From Mycolicibacterium gilvum (GTDB lineage Bacteria > Actinomycetota > Actinomycetes > Mycobacteriales > Mycobacteriaceae), in assembly GCF_900454025.1 (NCBI RefSeq), contig NZ_UGQM01000001.1, forward strand, positions 3,968,001 through 4,032,000: a DNA stretch of 64,000 nucleotides. The letters run 5' to 3'. The notes below the pieces were generated by a model. That model saw only the letters and a list, made by a program, of their open reading frames with translations. It was not told the DNA's origin and did not search any database. This document shows, piece by piece, positions 1 to 7,864 of this stretch. Numbering within the stretch: the stretch's first letter is position 1; each line of letters starts with the position of its first letter. Position numbers and translations under genes: made by a program.

Positions 1-3000
1 CGGTCATGATCGAGTCGACGCCCGTTTCGACCAGCGGCACCCGCGGATCGACATCCGTCTCGGACAATCCGAGTTCGGCGGCGACGGCCTCGATCACCTG
101 TTGCGCCACCCACTCGCCGAGGTCGGCGTCACCGGGACCCGCCGCGACATCGCCACCGTCACTCTGGTCCGTGGGCGCGACATCGGCGAGCATCGGCACC
201 GCCGAGGCCTCGGGAAGCACCGGCAGCACAACCACATTGGGATCCTGACCGCGCATCGCGGAGTCGAGGGCGCGGAACGCGTCATCGGCACCGACCGTCC
301 CCATCCCCAGCGCCTCGAGCTGGGCCGCGACGAAGCCGGACGTGGACCCCATGCCCAGGCCCCGCCATGCCGTCCACGCGATGCTGACCGTGCGGTCCCC
401 CAGGCTCCGCCGGTGCCGCGCGGCGGCGTCGAGAAACGCGTTGGCACAGGCGTAGGCGCCCTGACCCGGAAACCCGGCGAGGTACCCACACGACGAGAAC
501 AGCACCATCCAGTCCAGCTGCCCGGGTGGGAACAACTCGTGCAGGGTCAGCGTCCCGGCGACCTTCGGCCGCATCGCCGCGTGAAGGTCGGCAGCAGATG
601 TGGTGAGCAGCAGCGCACCGGCTTCCACGCCCGCGGCATGGACGACCCCCCGCACGGCGGGCAGCTCCCGCAGGATCGTCCTGAGCTGATCGCCTGCGCC
701 GGGCGCTCCGATGTCGACCGCCGCGATGTGCACGGTCACACCGCGCTCCTCCAGCGCCGTCACCGCCCGGACCGCGTGGTCACCGCTGTCCGCCCACTGC
801 GTGCGGTGCGGCACGCCGGACCGCGACAGCAGCACCAGACGTCGCGCGCCGAGGTCGGCCAGCCGCTGCGCGATCCGCAGCCCCAGCGCGCCCGTACCGC
901 CGGTGATCAGATACGTACCGCCCGGCGTGCACGCCATCGCGTCGCCACCGGCGGGCCGCGCGGGCGTCAACCGCGCCGTACACGCCCGCCCGTCCCGGAA
1001 CACCACGACGCCGTGCCCGGCCATCGAAGCCAGCACGCCGACCGGCAGCGGACCGTCGGCGACGTCGAGCACCCCGCCCCACAGCTGCGGATGCTCGGCG
1101 GCGGCGACCCGCGCCAATCCCCACAGCGGCGCATGCACGAGGTTCGCGCCTTCCTGCACCCGCCGGGTCAGCACCCACAGCGGAGCCTCGGACCCCTTGG
1201 CGTGCAACACCTTCAGACTGTTCAGCACCAGCTCGGCCGACGCCTCGGGTGACGCGTCGACAGGCGGGACCAGCAGCACGACCGCGCCTGGCTCGAGCGT
1301 GTCCGACACCTCGTCGACCGTCGAGTGGACGTCGACCGGCACCCCGGCGGCGAGGAGATCCCGCTGGACCTCGGCGCTGTCCCCGCCTGCGACCAGAGCG
1401 ACCTCGACTGGGCGCGCCTCGACGTCGTAGCATGTTTCATGCCACGCCACGTGGTGCATCATGCGCGAGAGATCCACTCCCGCTGGACTTTCCAGTTCCT
1501 CGAAGGTCATGCCGGCGATGAAGGCGCGCACGGCTCCGGACTCGTCGGCGATCGTCACATCGGTGGTGGTGCCTCCGCGGTGCCGCACGTGCAGCAGCGC
1601 CACCGCAGGCGGATCAGCGCAGACGTGCACGCGCTCGATGTGCGCGGGCATCCGCAGCCGCGGCGGACCGTCGAACACCGTGGACGCGGCCGAGGTCGCG
1701 GCATCGAGCAACCCCGCCCAGGTCTCGGGCGCCGAGCCGTCCTCCTGCGCCGAAACCCGAAGCATGAGTTCACCGCTTCCCCGGCGCATGTCGCGCACCT
1801 GCCAATCGAAGCCCATCGCCGCCACCCCGACTCCGGCGAGCGTGTCGACGACATGACCCGCCGGCAAGGACTCGGCGCACCGGGTCCAGACGCGCTCGTC
1901 GATCGGCTCGCCGAACTCCTCGTCGGTGGCGACGACAGCGCTGCTGTGGGTGAGCCATCCGTTCTCGACGGCCTCGGTCCCGGTCAGGCGCGACGACAGC
2001 CGCAGCGAGCGCCCCTGCAAGACCACCTGAATGTCGCGGGTCCGCCCCGGCGGCACGGGGGTGCGCAGCCGGACATCGGCCAACCCGGCGCCGGCGGCGT
2101 TCAGGAAGGTGTTCAGAAGCACTGCGGCGGGGACGATCTCGGTCTGCTGCACCGGATGGTCTCCGGGATAGGGCCGGTTGCCCATGTCGAGCCTGGTCTG
2201 CCAGACCCGGGCCGGCACCTCCCCGGTCACGTCGGCGACGCCACCGAGAAGCGTGTGCGAAGCGGGGTCGTGCAGTGCGGCCGTGCCGGGGGGCGGTGTC
2301 GGGGTGCGCCAGAACCGGCGGTGCTGCCACTGCGTGCCGGGAAGATCGGCCGCCCAGCGCGTCGTCGGGGTGAGGCCGTGCGCGACAGGCGCGCCGTGGC
2401 AGTACAGGCCGGCGACGGCGGCGCCGACCGCGCGTCGCTCCGGCTGGTCCCGCCGCAGCACCGGCAGCACCGCGTGCTCCCCGACACCGAGGCCGAGCAG
2501 CGTCTCGGCGATCGAGTGCGACACCACCGGATGTGCGGACACCTCCAGGAACAGCCGGTGGCCGTCCTCGGCGGCCGCGCGGACCGCCTCGGCGAAACGG
2601 ACCCGGCCCCGCAGGTTCACCGCCCAGTAGTCGGGCCCCCTGGGCACCGTGGAGCGCGGATCTTCCAACGCGGTGGTGTAGAGGGGTATGTGTGCCGAAT
2701 CCGGGTGCGGCAGCTGCGCAACCATCGCTGCCAGGTCGGCGGTGAGCGCGTCCATCGCCGGGCTGTGGAAGGCCACGTCGGTGTTGACCCGACGCACCGT
2801 CATGCCGTCGGCCGTCCATGCGTCGACGATCCCGTCGACGGCGGCGACCGTGCCCGATACCACCGTCGACTCGGTCGACGCGCTGATGGCGGCAACGACG
2901 TCGGTGCGTCCGGCGAGGCGGCGTTCGGCCTCGTCGAACGGCAGCCGCACCAGCGCCATGGCCCCCTTGCCCATCACCGATCGGAAGCCCCGCGCGCGAT

Positions 3001-5062
3001 GACAGGCGACGGCGGCGCCGTGCGCCAGGTCGAACACACCCGACACGACGCACGCCGCGACCTCGCCGACCGAGTGTCCGATCACCGCGGCGGGTGTCAC
3101 CCCCCGGCTTTTCAGCACCGCGGCGAGACCGACCTGCATCGCGAAGGTCAGTGCCTGCACCCGGTCGGTACCGCCGAGGTCCTCGGCCGTCAGGGCAACG
3201 CGTGCGGAAAAGCCGAGTTCCCGGGCGAACACGATGTCGACCTCGTCGATGGTCGCGGCGAACGCCGGCTCGGTCATCAGCAGCTCACGCCCCATGCCCG
3301 CCCAGTGCGATCCGTGACCCGAGAACACCCATACCGCACCGGTTTCCGCGCCGGGCACGACATGGCCCGTGACGACACGGGCGTCACGGCCGCGCGCGGC
3401 GATCACATCGAGCGCGGCGACGGCGGCCTCCGCCGCCTGAGCGCCGGAGAGTCCGTCGGTGACGACAGCACCCCGGACGGGATCGTGGGAGCGCCGTGTC
3501 CACATCGTGGCCGCCACATCGCCGACGGCGAACGCCGCCTCCCGCAGGTGGCCGGCCAGCGCATCGGCGGCAGCGGCGAGCCGGGCCTCCGAGCGCGCGC
3601 TCAGCGGAATGAAAGTGGTTGAGGCCGTGGCGGTATCGGGATCCGATGCAAGGGGCGCCTCTTCGAGCAGCACGTGGGCGATGGTGCCGCCGTAGCCGTA
3701 ACTGCACACCGCCGCCCGGCGCGGGGCGCCCCCGCGGGGCCACGGCTGCGCCTCGGTCGGCACGCGCAACCCGCTGCCGGCCCAGTCCACGGCGGTGGTC
3801 AGCGTGCGCACACCGGCAGTCGGCGGCAGCATCTCGTGGTGCAGCGCGAGGACCGTCTTGATGAGACCGACGACGCCGGCGCCGCCTTCGAGGTGGCCGA
3901 CGTTGGGCTTGACCGAACCCAGCGCACACGGGTCGTCGGCACGTCCGTAGACCTCGGACAGCGCGCCCACTTCGACGGGATCCCCTGTCGGAGTGCCGGT
4001 TCCGTGTGCCTCCAGATAGCCGACGCTCTCGGGCGAGACGCCGGCGGCACGACAGGCGAGCCGGAACAGATCGGCCTGCGCCTCACCGTTTGGAGACATG
4101 ATGCCGACCGTCCTGCCGTCCTGGGCGACCGCTCCGCCGCGCACCACCGCGAGCACCCGGTCACCGTCGCGCAGGGCGTCGGCGAGGCGTTTGAGCACGA
4201 CGACACCGGCGCCTTCGCCGCGTCCGTAGCCGTCGGCGGCGTCGTCGAACGTCTTGCACCGGCCGTCCGGGGCGGTCGCGCCCGCGACGTCGAGCACCCG
4301 CGTCAGCCCCGGACCGATCAGCGCGCTGACCCCACCGGCGAGCGCGAGTGACGTCTCACCGGCCCGCAGAAGCTGGCACGCCTGGTGCACGGCGACCAGC
4401 GAGGCGGCGCACGCGGCGTCCAGCGCGACGCTGGGCCCGCGCAGATCGAGCAGGTGCGACACCCGGTTGGCCACGCCGCACAGCGAGGTCCCGATGCCCG
4501 TCCACGCCTCGATGCCCGCGAGGTCCTCCATGATCAATTTGCCGTAGTCGTCGGAGTTGACTCCCATCAGCACCGCGGTGTCACTGCCGGCGAGCGAGCG
4601 CGGCGGGATGCCCGCGTGTTCGAGCGCCTCCCAGGACACCTCCAGCGCCAGCCTCTGCTGGGGGTCCATCAACTCGGCCTCGCGCGGGGACACCCCGAAG
4701 AACTCGGCGTCGAAACCGGGCAGGTCGTCCAGGAATGAGCCCCACCGGGTGGTCTCCCGGAGCACGGCCGCGTTGCGGGGATCACGGTGCAGGTAGGGCT
4801 CCCACCGCTCCGGCGGGACCTCGGTGACCGCGCTGTCGCCGGCGAGCAGGAACGAGAAGAACTCGCCGGGGGTACTGATGTCTCCCGCCAGACGGCAGCC
4901 GATCCCGACGACGGCGATCGGCTCGGCGGCGTCCGCGCCGTTCACCCCCACGTCGGCCGTGCCGGCGACGACGTGTGGATAGCCTTCCCTAACCTTGGCT
5001 TCGGCATGGCGAACATCCTGGCACAACCCAGGAGCCGGCGGGGCATCACCCCGGGGTGTCAC
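1..5062 (-). CDS. Iterative type I polyketide synthase, MSAS-type (partial, C-terminus beyond window)
   Basis: The 1687 visible codons give the order KS-AT-DH/TH-KR-ACP, which is the 6-methylsalicylate/orsellinate-type iterative synthase architecture. KS: EPIAVVGIGCRL near residue 48, nucleophile Cys218 in DAACAASL, histidines in EAHGTGT (about 352) and NVGHLEG (about 388). AT: GHSVGE with Ser664 and a VAFHS motif, the malonyl-selective type. Dehydratase/thioester-hydrolase-like region: His969 in HPVQQTEIVP. KR: TGGTGALG near 1385 and YACAN near 1538. ACP: GVDSIMT with phosphopantetheine Ser1684, three residues before the edge, so the whole protein should be about 1720 aa, the MSAS length. 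The GTG start overlaps the TGA of the upstream SnoaL-like gene (GTGA), suggesting coupling. Internal GTGs at 4951 and 4945 are alternatives. The product is inferred to be a small aromatic polyketide; the exact compound cannot be read from the sequence. Confidence 0.85.
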   Translation of the reverse strand, partial: MTPRGDAPPAPGLCQDVRHAEAKVREGYPHVVAGTADVGVNGADAAEPIAVVGIGCRLAGDISTPGEFFSFLLAGDSAVTEVPPERWEPYLHRDPRNAAVLRETTRWGSFLDDLPGFDAEFFGVSPREAELMDPQQRLALEVSWEALEHAGIPPRSLAGSDTAVLMGVNSDDYGKLIMEDLAGIEAWTGIGTSLCGVANRVSHLLDLRGPSVALDAACAASLVAVHQACQLLRAGETSLALAGGVSALIGPGLTRVLDVAGATAPDGRCKTFDDAADGYGRGEGAGVVVLKRLADALRDGDRVLAVVRGGAVAQDGRTVGIMSPNGEAQADLFRLACRAAGVSPESVGYLEAHGTGTPTGDPVEVGALSEVYGRADDPCALGSVKPNVGHLEGGAGVVGLIKTVLALHHEMLPPTAGVRTLTTAVDWAGSGLRVPTEAQPWPRGGAPRRAAVCSYGYGGTIAHVLLEEAPLASDPDTATASTTFIPLSARSEARLAAAADALAGHLREAAFAVGDVAATMWTRRSHDPVRGAVVTDGLSGAQAAEAAVAALDVIAARGRDARVVTGHVVPGAETGAVWVFSGHGSHWAGMGRELLMTEPAFAATIDEVDIVFARELGFSARVALTAEDLGGTDRVQALTFAMQVGLAAVLKSRGVTPAAVIGHSVGEVAACVVSGVFDLAHGAAVACHRARGFRSVMGKGAMALVRLPFDEAERRLAGRTDVVAAISASTESTVVSGTVAAVDGIVDAWTADGMTVRRVNTDVAFHSPAMDALTADLAAMVAQLPHPDSAHIPLYTTALEDPRSTVPRGPDYWAVNLRGRVRFAEAVRAAAEDGHRLFLEVSAHPVVSHSIAETLLGLGVGEHAVLPVLRRDQPERRAVGAAVAGLYCHGAPVAHGLTPTTRWAADLPGTQWQHRRFWRTPTPPPGTAALHDPASHTLLGGVADVTGEVPARVWQTRLDMGNRPYPGDHPVQQTEIVPAAVLLNTFLNAAGAGLADVRLRTPVPPGRTRDIQVVLQGRSLRLSSRLTGTEAVENGWLTHSSAVVATDEEFGEPIDERVWTRCAESLPAGHVVDTLAGVGVAAMGFDWQVRDMRRGSGELMLRVSAQEDGSAPETWAGLLDAATSAASTVFDGPPRLRMPAHIERVHVCADPPAVALLHVRHRGGTTTDVTIADESGAVRAFIAGMTFEELESPAGVDLSRMMHHVAWHETCYDVEARPVEVALVAGGDSAEVQRDLLAAGVPVDVHSTVDEVSDTLEPGAVVLLVPPVDASPEASAELVLNSLKVLHAKGSEAPLWVLTRRVQEGANLVHAPLWGLARVAAAEHPQLWGGVLDVADGPLPVGVLASMAGHGVVVFRDGRACTARLTPARPAGGDAMACTPGGTYLITGGTGALGLRIAQRLADLGARRLVLLSRSGVPHRTQWADSGDHAVRAVTALEERGVTVHIAAVDIGAPGAGDQLRTILRELPAVRGVVHAAGVEAGALLLTTSAADLHAAMRPKVAGTLTLHELFPPGQLDWMVLFSSCGYLAGFPGQGAYACANAFLDAAARHRRSLGDRTVSIAWTAWRGLGMGSTSGFVAAQLEALGMGTVGADDAFRALDSAMRGQDPNVVVLPVLPEASAVPMLADVAPTDQSDGGDVAAGPGDADLGEWVAQQVIEAVAAELGLSETDVDPRVPLVETGVDSIMT

Positions 5063-5436
5063 CTGGGCGGTTGAGCTCCCGGATCGTCCGGATCCACCTC
5101 GACCGCGTAGGACGTGATCGTCGCGATCTGCTCGCCGTCGAACTCGTAGATCGCACAGCTGGCCACGGCGGTGACGCCGTCGGGTCGCACGTAGCGGACC
5201 ACCGTGTCGACCGCGATGACGTCGCCGCCGTCGGCGACCACGCACCGGTCGAACTCCACCGTGGTGCCTTCCAGGCTCGCCGTGGTGTCCCGGCACGTCG
5301 CGCGCACGGCGTCCGCACCCTCCAGCACCATGCCGCCGACGATCGTCCACGTGACGTCCCGGGCGAGATGATCCAGCGCGTCCTCGAAGCGATGCTCGGA
5401 GAACGCGCGGGCCACGGCGCCGGGATCGAATGCCAT
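5059..5436 (-). CDS. SnoaL-like / NTF2-fold protein
   Basis: This 125-residue protein starts MAFDPGAVARAFSEHRFEDAL and has the alpha+beta cone pattern of the SnoaL/ketosteroid-isomerase superfamily: an N-terminal helix pair, the DVTWTIVGG strand, then GTTVEFDRCVVADGGDVIAVDT and YEFDGEQIATITSYAVE strands. Members include polyketide cyclases, isomerases and many catalytically uncharacterised proteins. Its stop codon overlaps the GTG of the polyketide synthase by the GTGA arrangement, so the two are probably co-translated and this protein may act on or protect the polyketide product. It is divergent from the F420-dependent oxidoreductase with about 48 bp between starts. The superfamily assignment is fairly safe; a cyclase role is only inferred from context. 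Confidence 0.8.
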   Translation of the reverse strand: MAFDPGAVARAFSEHRFEDALDHLARDVTWTIVGGMVLEGADAVRATCRDTTASLEGTTVEFDRCVVADGGDVIAVDTVVRYVRPDGVTAVASCAIYEFDGEQIATITSYAVEVDPDDPGAQPPR

Positions 5437-5484
5437 GAGCACGACCGTAGCGCCCCGGCCGCCCGGCACGGTATGAGTAGACAT

Positions 5485-6345
5485 ATGAATCTGTCGGGTG
5501 TCGGTCTGTGGAGTTCTCAACTGCGATACGGAAATCCGGAGGAGGCCGCCGAGGCCGCCGCCGAACTCGACGGGTTGGGGTTCACCGCGCTGTGGATTCC
5601 CGACGTCGGCGGTCCCGTGCTGGATTCGGTGGAGAACCTGCTGGGGGCCACGCAGAAGACCGTGATCGCCACCGGCATCCTGAACCTCTGGATGCATGAG
5701 CCCGCCGAGGTCGCGGCCCGCTACGCCACCCTCACCGACAAGCACGGCGAGCGGTTCCTGCTCGGCATCGGTGTCAGCCACGCGCCGCTGATCGACTCCA
5801 AGGAACCGGGCCTCTACCGCAAGCCGCTGGCGGCGACGGAGAAGTTCCTCGACGCGATCGACGCCTCCGAACAGCCGGTGCCGAAGGCCAACCGGGTCCT
5901 CGCCGCGCTCGGCCCGAAGATGCTGCAGCTGTCGGCGACCAAGGCGGGCGGGGCGCACCCGTACCTGTCCACGCCGACGCACACGGCGCAGGCCCGCGAG
6001 GTCCTCGGCGACGGACCGCTGCTGCTGCCCGAGCAGACGGTGCTGCTCACCGACGACCGCGACAAGGCGCGTGAGATCGGAACCGATTGGCTGCGTTCGT
6101 ATCTCGCGTTGCCGAACTACGCCAACAACCTTCTGCGTCTCGGCTTCACCGAGGAGGACCTCTCCTCGGTCAGCGACCGGGTGTTCGACGCGCTGATCGC
6201 CTGGGGCGACGAGGACGCGGTCCGCAGCCGGGTCCAGGAGCACCTCGACGCGGGCGCGAACCACGTCTGTGTGCAGGTGCTCACCGCCGATCCGCGGGAG
6301 TTCCCGCGCGAGCAGTGGCGCAGGCTGGCCTCGGCTCTGTTGTAG
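5485..6345 (+). CDS. LLM-class F420-dependent oxidoreductase (TIGR03620-like)
   Basis: The 286-aa protein begins MNLSGVGLWSSQLRYG and matches the luciferase-like monooxygenase TIM-barrel family that uses coenzyme F420 in actinobacteria. Visible landmarks are GFTALWIPDVGG, the IATGILNLWMHEP segment, the RFLLGIGVSHAPL strand (the usual F420-contact region) and C-terminal DAGANHVCVQVL. It most resembles the short mycobacterial subfamily called TIGR03620. An in-frame ATG at 5473 would add four residues. The substrate is unknown. It is divergent from the SnoaL-polyketide synthase operon, so a shared control region of about 48 bp lies between them. Its 3' end carries a 17-bp tandem duplication shared with the end of hemW. 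Confidence 0.85.
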   Translation: MNLSGVGLWSSQLRYGNPEEAAEAAAELDGLGFTALWIPDVGGPVLDSVENLLGATQKTVIATGILNLWMHEPAEVAARYATLTDKHGERFLLGIGVSHAPLIDSKEPGLYRKPLAATEKFLDAIDASEQPVPKANRVLAALGPKMLQLSATKAGGAHPYLSTPTHTAQAREVLGDGPLLLPEQTVLLTDDRDKAREIGTDWLRSYLALPNYANNLLRLGFTEEDLSSVSDRVFDALIAWGDEDAVRSRVQEHLDAGANHVCVQVLTADPREFPREQWRRLASALL

Positions 6346-6365
6346 AACCGGCTCTGTTGTAGATC
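6332..6365. repeat. 17-bp tandem duplication at convergent gene ends
   Basis: The unit CGGCTCTGTTGTAGAAC (6332-6348) is followed directly by a second copy with one mismatch (6349-6365). The duplication contains the TAG stop of the F420-dependent oxidoreductase, giving two successive TAG codons, and runs into the last codon of hemW on the other strand. It looks like a replication-slippage event at the gene junction. Confidence 0.8.
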
Positions 6366-7560
6366 AGGTCAGCAGGTCGCGCACGACCGCGTCGGCGAGC
6401 AGTCGGCCGCGGTCGGTGAGCACGAAGCTCTGTCCGTCGGCGCGCAGCAGTCCGTCGGCGACCGCGACCGCGGCACGCTCGCGTTCGCGCGCCGACAGCG
6501 TGGCGGCGGGCAGTCCGGTGCGCAGCCGCGTCTTCAGCATCACCTCTTCGACGTGCGAGGTCTCGGCGTCGATCGCCTCGAGGTCGGCGACGGGCAGCGC
6601 GCCCGTCTCCAGCGTAGCGGCATAAGCGTTGGGGTGCTTCACATTCCACCACCGGGTGGCATCGACGTAGCCGTGCGCTCCGGGTCCGGCGCCCCACCAC
6701 TGCCCGCCGTCCCAGTAGCCGAGGTTGTGGCGGCACTCGCCGTCCGGCCGACTCCAGTTGGACACCTCGTACCAGGTGAAGCCGGCGTCGGTGAGGCGGC
6801 GGTCGAGCAGCTCGTAGCGGCGCGCGTGCACGTCGTCGTCGGGTCGTGCGATCTCGCCGCGCCGGACGCGGCGCGCGAGCGCGGTGCCGTCCTCGACGAT
6901 CAGCGCATAGCCCGACACGTGGTCGACGCCGGCCTCGACGGCGGCGTCGGCCGAGCGCAGCAGATCGTCGTCGGTCTCGCCCGGTGTGCCGTAGATGAGG
7001 TCGAGGTTCACGTGGTCGAAGCCCTCGGCGCGCGCCTCCCGGGCCGCGTCCACCGCGCGCCCGGGCGAGTGCACCCGGTCCAGCGCTCTGAGGACGTGGG
7101 GGGCGGTGGACTGCATGCCCAGCGATACGCGGGTGTATCCGGCGGCGCGCAGCCCGGCGAAGAAGCGGGGCGAGGTCGACTCCGGGTTGGATTCGGTGGT
7201 GATCTCGGCGTCGGGGGTCAGCGTGAAGTCGGCGCGGACGGCGTCGAGCACCCGCGCCAGCCCGGCCGCGCCGAGCAGCGACGGGGTTCCCCCGCCGACG
7301 AACACCGTCGACACCGGCGGCGGCTCGCCGAGGTGGGCGGCGGCCATCTGCAGCTCGGCCCGCAGGGCCGTGAGCCAGCCGTCGGGGGTCGCGCCCCCGG
7401 CCCCCAGCTCGGCGGGCGTGTAGGTGTTGAAGTCGCAGTAACCGCAGCGTGTCGCGCAGAACGGGACGTGGATGTACACCCCGAACGGTCTGTCCGCGGG
7501 AGCCGTCAGCGCGGGGAGCGCGGGCCGCCGGGCAGCGGCGGCGGAAGGGCCGACGGACAT
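6364..7560 (-). CDS. hemW: Radical SAM heme chaperone/coproporphyrinogen oxidase-like HemW
   Basis: The 398-aa protein has the radical-SAM cluster motif CATRCGYC (CX3CX2C) near residue 40, followed by the glycine-rich VFVGGGTPSLL and the ESNPES, SLGMQS and LDLIYGTPGET segments typical of HemW/HemN-like proteins, with a HemN C-terminal domain (EEVMLKTRLRTGL). Family members hold a [4Fe-4S] cluster and SAM. Many annotated as oxygen-independent coproporphyrinogen III dehydrogenase act instead as heme chaperones; the CX3CX2C motif without the extra HemN cysteine points to HemW. The start at 7560 fits the alignment at GVYIHVPFC; longer upstream readings look non-coding. It corresponds to M. tuberculosis Rv2388c and is divergent from the sulfite reductase operon. 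Confidence 0.9.
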   Translation of the reverse strand: MSVGPSAAAARRPALPALTAPADRPFGVYIHVPFCATRCGYCDFNTYTPAELGAGGATPDGWLTALRAELQMAAAHLGEPPPVSTVFVGGGTPSLLGAAGLARVLDAVRADFTLTPDAEITTESNPESTSPRFFAGLRAAGYTRVSLGMQSTAPHVLRALDRVHSPGRAVDAAREARAEGFDHVNLDLIYGTPGETDDDLLRSADAAVEAGVDHVSGYALIVEDGTALARRVRRGEIARPDDDVHARRYELLDRRLTDAGFTWYEVSNWSRPDGECRHNLGYWDGGQWWGAGPGAHGYVDATRWWNVKHPNAYAATLETGALPVADLEAIDAETSHVEEVMLKTRLRTGLPAATLSARERERAAVAVADGLLRADGQSFVLTDRGRLLADAVVRDLLT

Positions 7561-7639
7561 GCTGACCAGTGTGTCAGAGCGACTTCCGCGCACGGTGAAC
7601 GCAAATAACCGCCGGTTAGGGCATTGCCGGTGTTCGTGG

Positions 7640-7645
7640 CACAAT
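7640..7645 (+). promoter_or_regulatory. Probable -10 box of the sirA operon leader
   Basis: CACAAT lies exactly 7 nt upstream of the GTG at 7653, the spacing of a mycobacterial leaderless promoter in which the first transcribed base is the start codon. The hexamer is a weak match to TANNNT and no clear -35 is visible, which is common in mycobacteria. Confidence 0.45.
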
Positions 7646-7652
7646 GGCCGAC

Positions 7653-7757
7653 GTGATCGACGCCCGCACCCTTTCCACCCGCGTTGTGCTGGTGGCTCGG
7701 CGTCACGTCGACTTCAAGCGCGTCTGCACGTGCTGTTGTCCGCTTTGTCGCGTCTGA
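7653..7757 (+). CDS. Polycysteine leader peptide (cysteine-responsive attenuator) of sirA-cysH operon
   Basis: This is a 34-codon frame (GTG start; an in-frame ATG at 7644 also exists) whose last codons encode CTCCCPLCRV before TGA: five cysteines in eight positions (TGC ACG TGC TGT TGT CCG CTT TGT at 7725-7748). Cysteine is rare in high-GC mycobacterial proteins, so the cluster is striking. The frame ends 107 nt before the sulfite reductase start. Leaderless polycysteine short ORFs that tune downstream cysteine-biosynthesis operons are published for M. smegmatis, and this matches that architecture. The expected behaviour is ribosome slowing at Cys codons when cysteine is low, raising expression of sirA. 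The start choice rests on the -10 spacing. Confidence 0.78.
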   Translation: MIDARTLSTRVVLVARRHVDFKRVCTCCCPLCRV

Positions 7758-7842
7758 TCCAGGACCCAGCCCACCCGTTTCAGCTGGCCGCCGGATCTGC
7801 GCCGCCGGACAGCCACCGGTGACAGCGCGCGGTCCCCACGCC

Positions 7843-7859
7843 GGCTCCGACCGAGAGCC
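7843..7859 (+). promoter_or_regulatory. Possible RBS-sequestering hairpin before sirA
   Basis: GGCTC (7843-7847) can pair with GAGCC (7855-7859) around a 7-nt loop. The 3' arm includes part of the purine-rich GAGAG that sits 7 nt before the sirA ATG. Such a stem could hide the ribosome binding site and be remodelled by ribosome stalling in the upstream polycysteine leader. This is an inference from base pairing only. Confidence 0.35.
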
Positions 7860-7864
7860 ACATC

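Noticed and set aside
1325..3622. A 765-codon open frame on the + strand over the polyketide synthase
   Set aside because: It is a shadow of the KR/DH/AT coding region; the minus-strand frame has all catalytic motifs.
7561..7864. Possible protein gene in the 304-bp hemW-sirA interval beyond the Cys leader
   Set aside because: Other frames are short, lack ribosome sites and have no family resemblance; the interval is explained by promoters and the attenuator.
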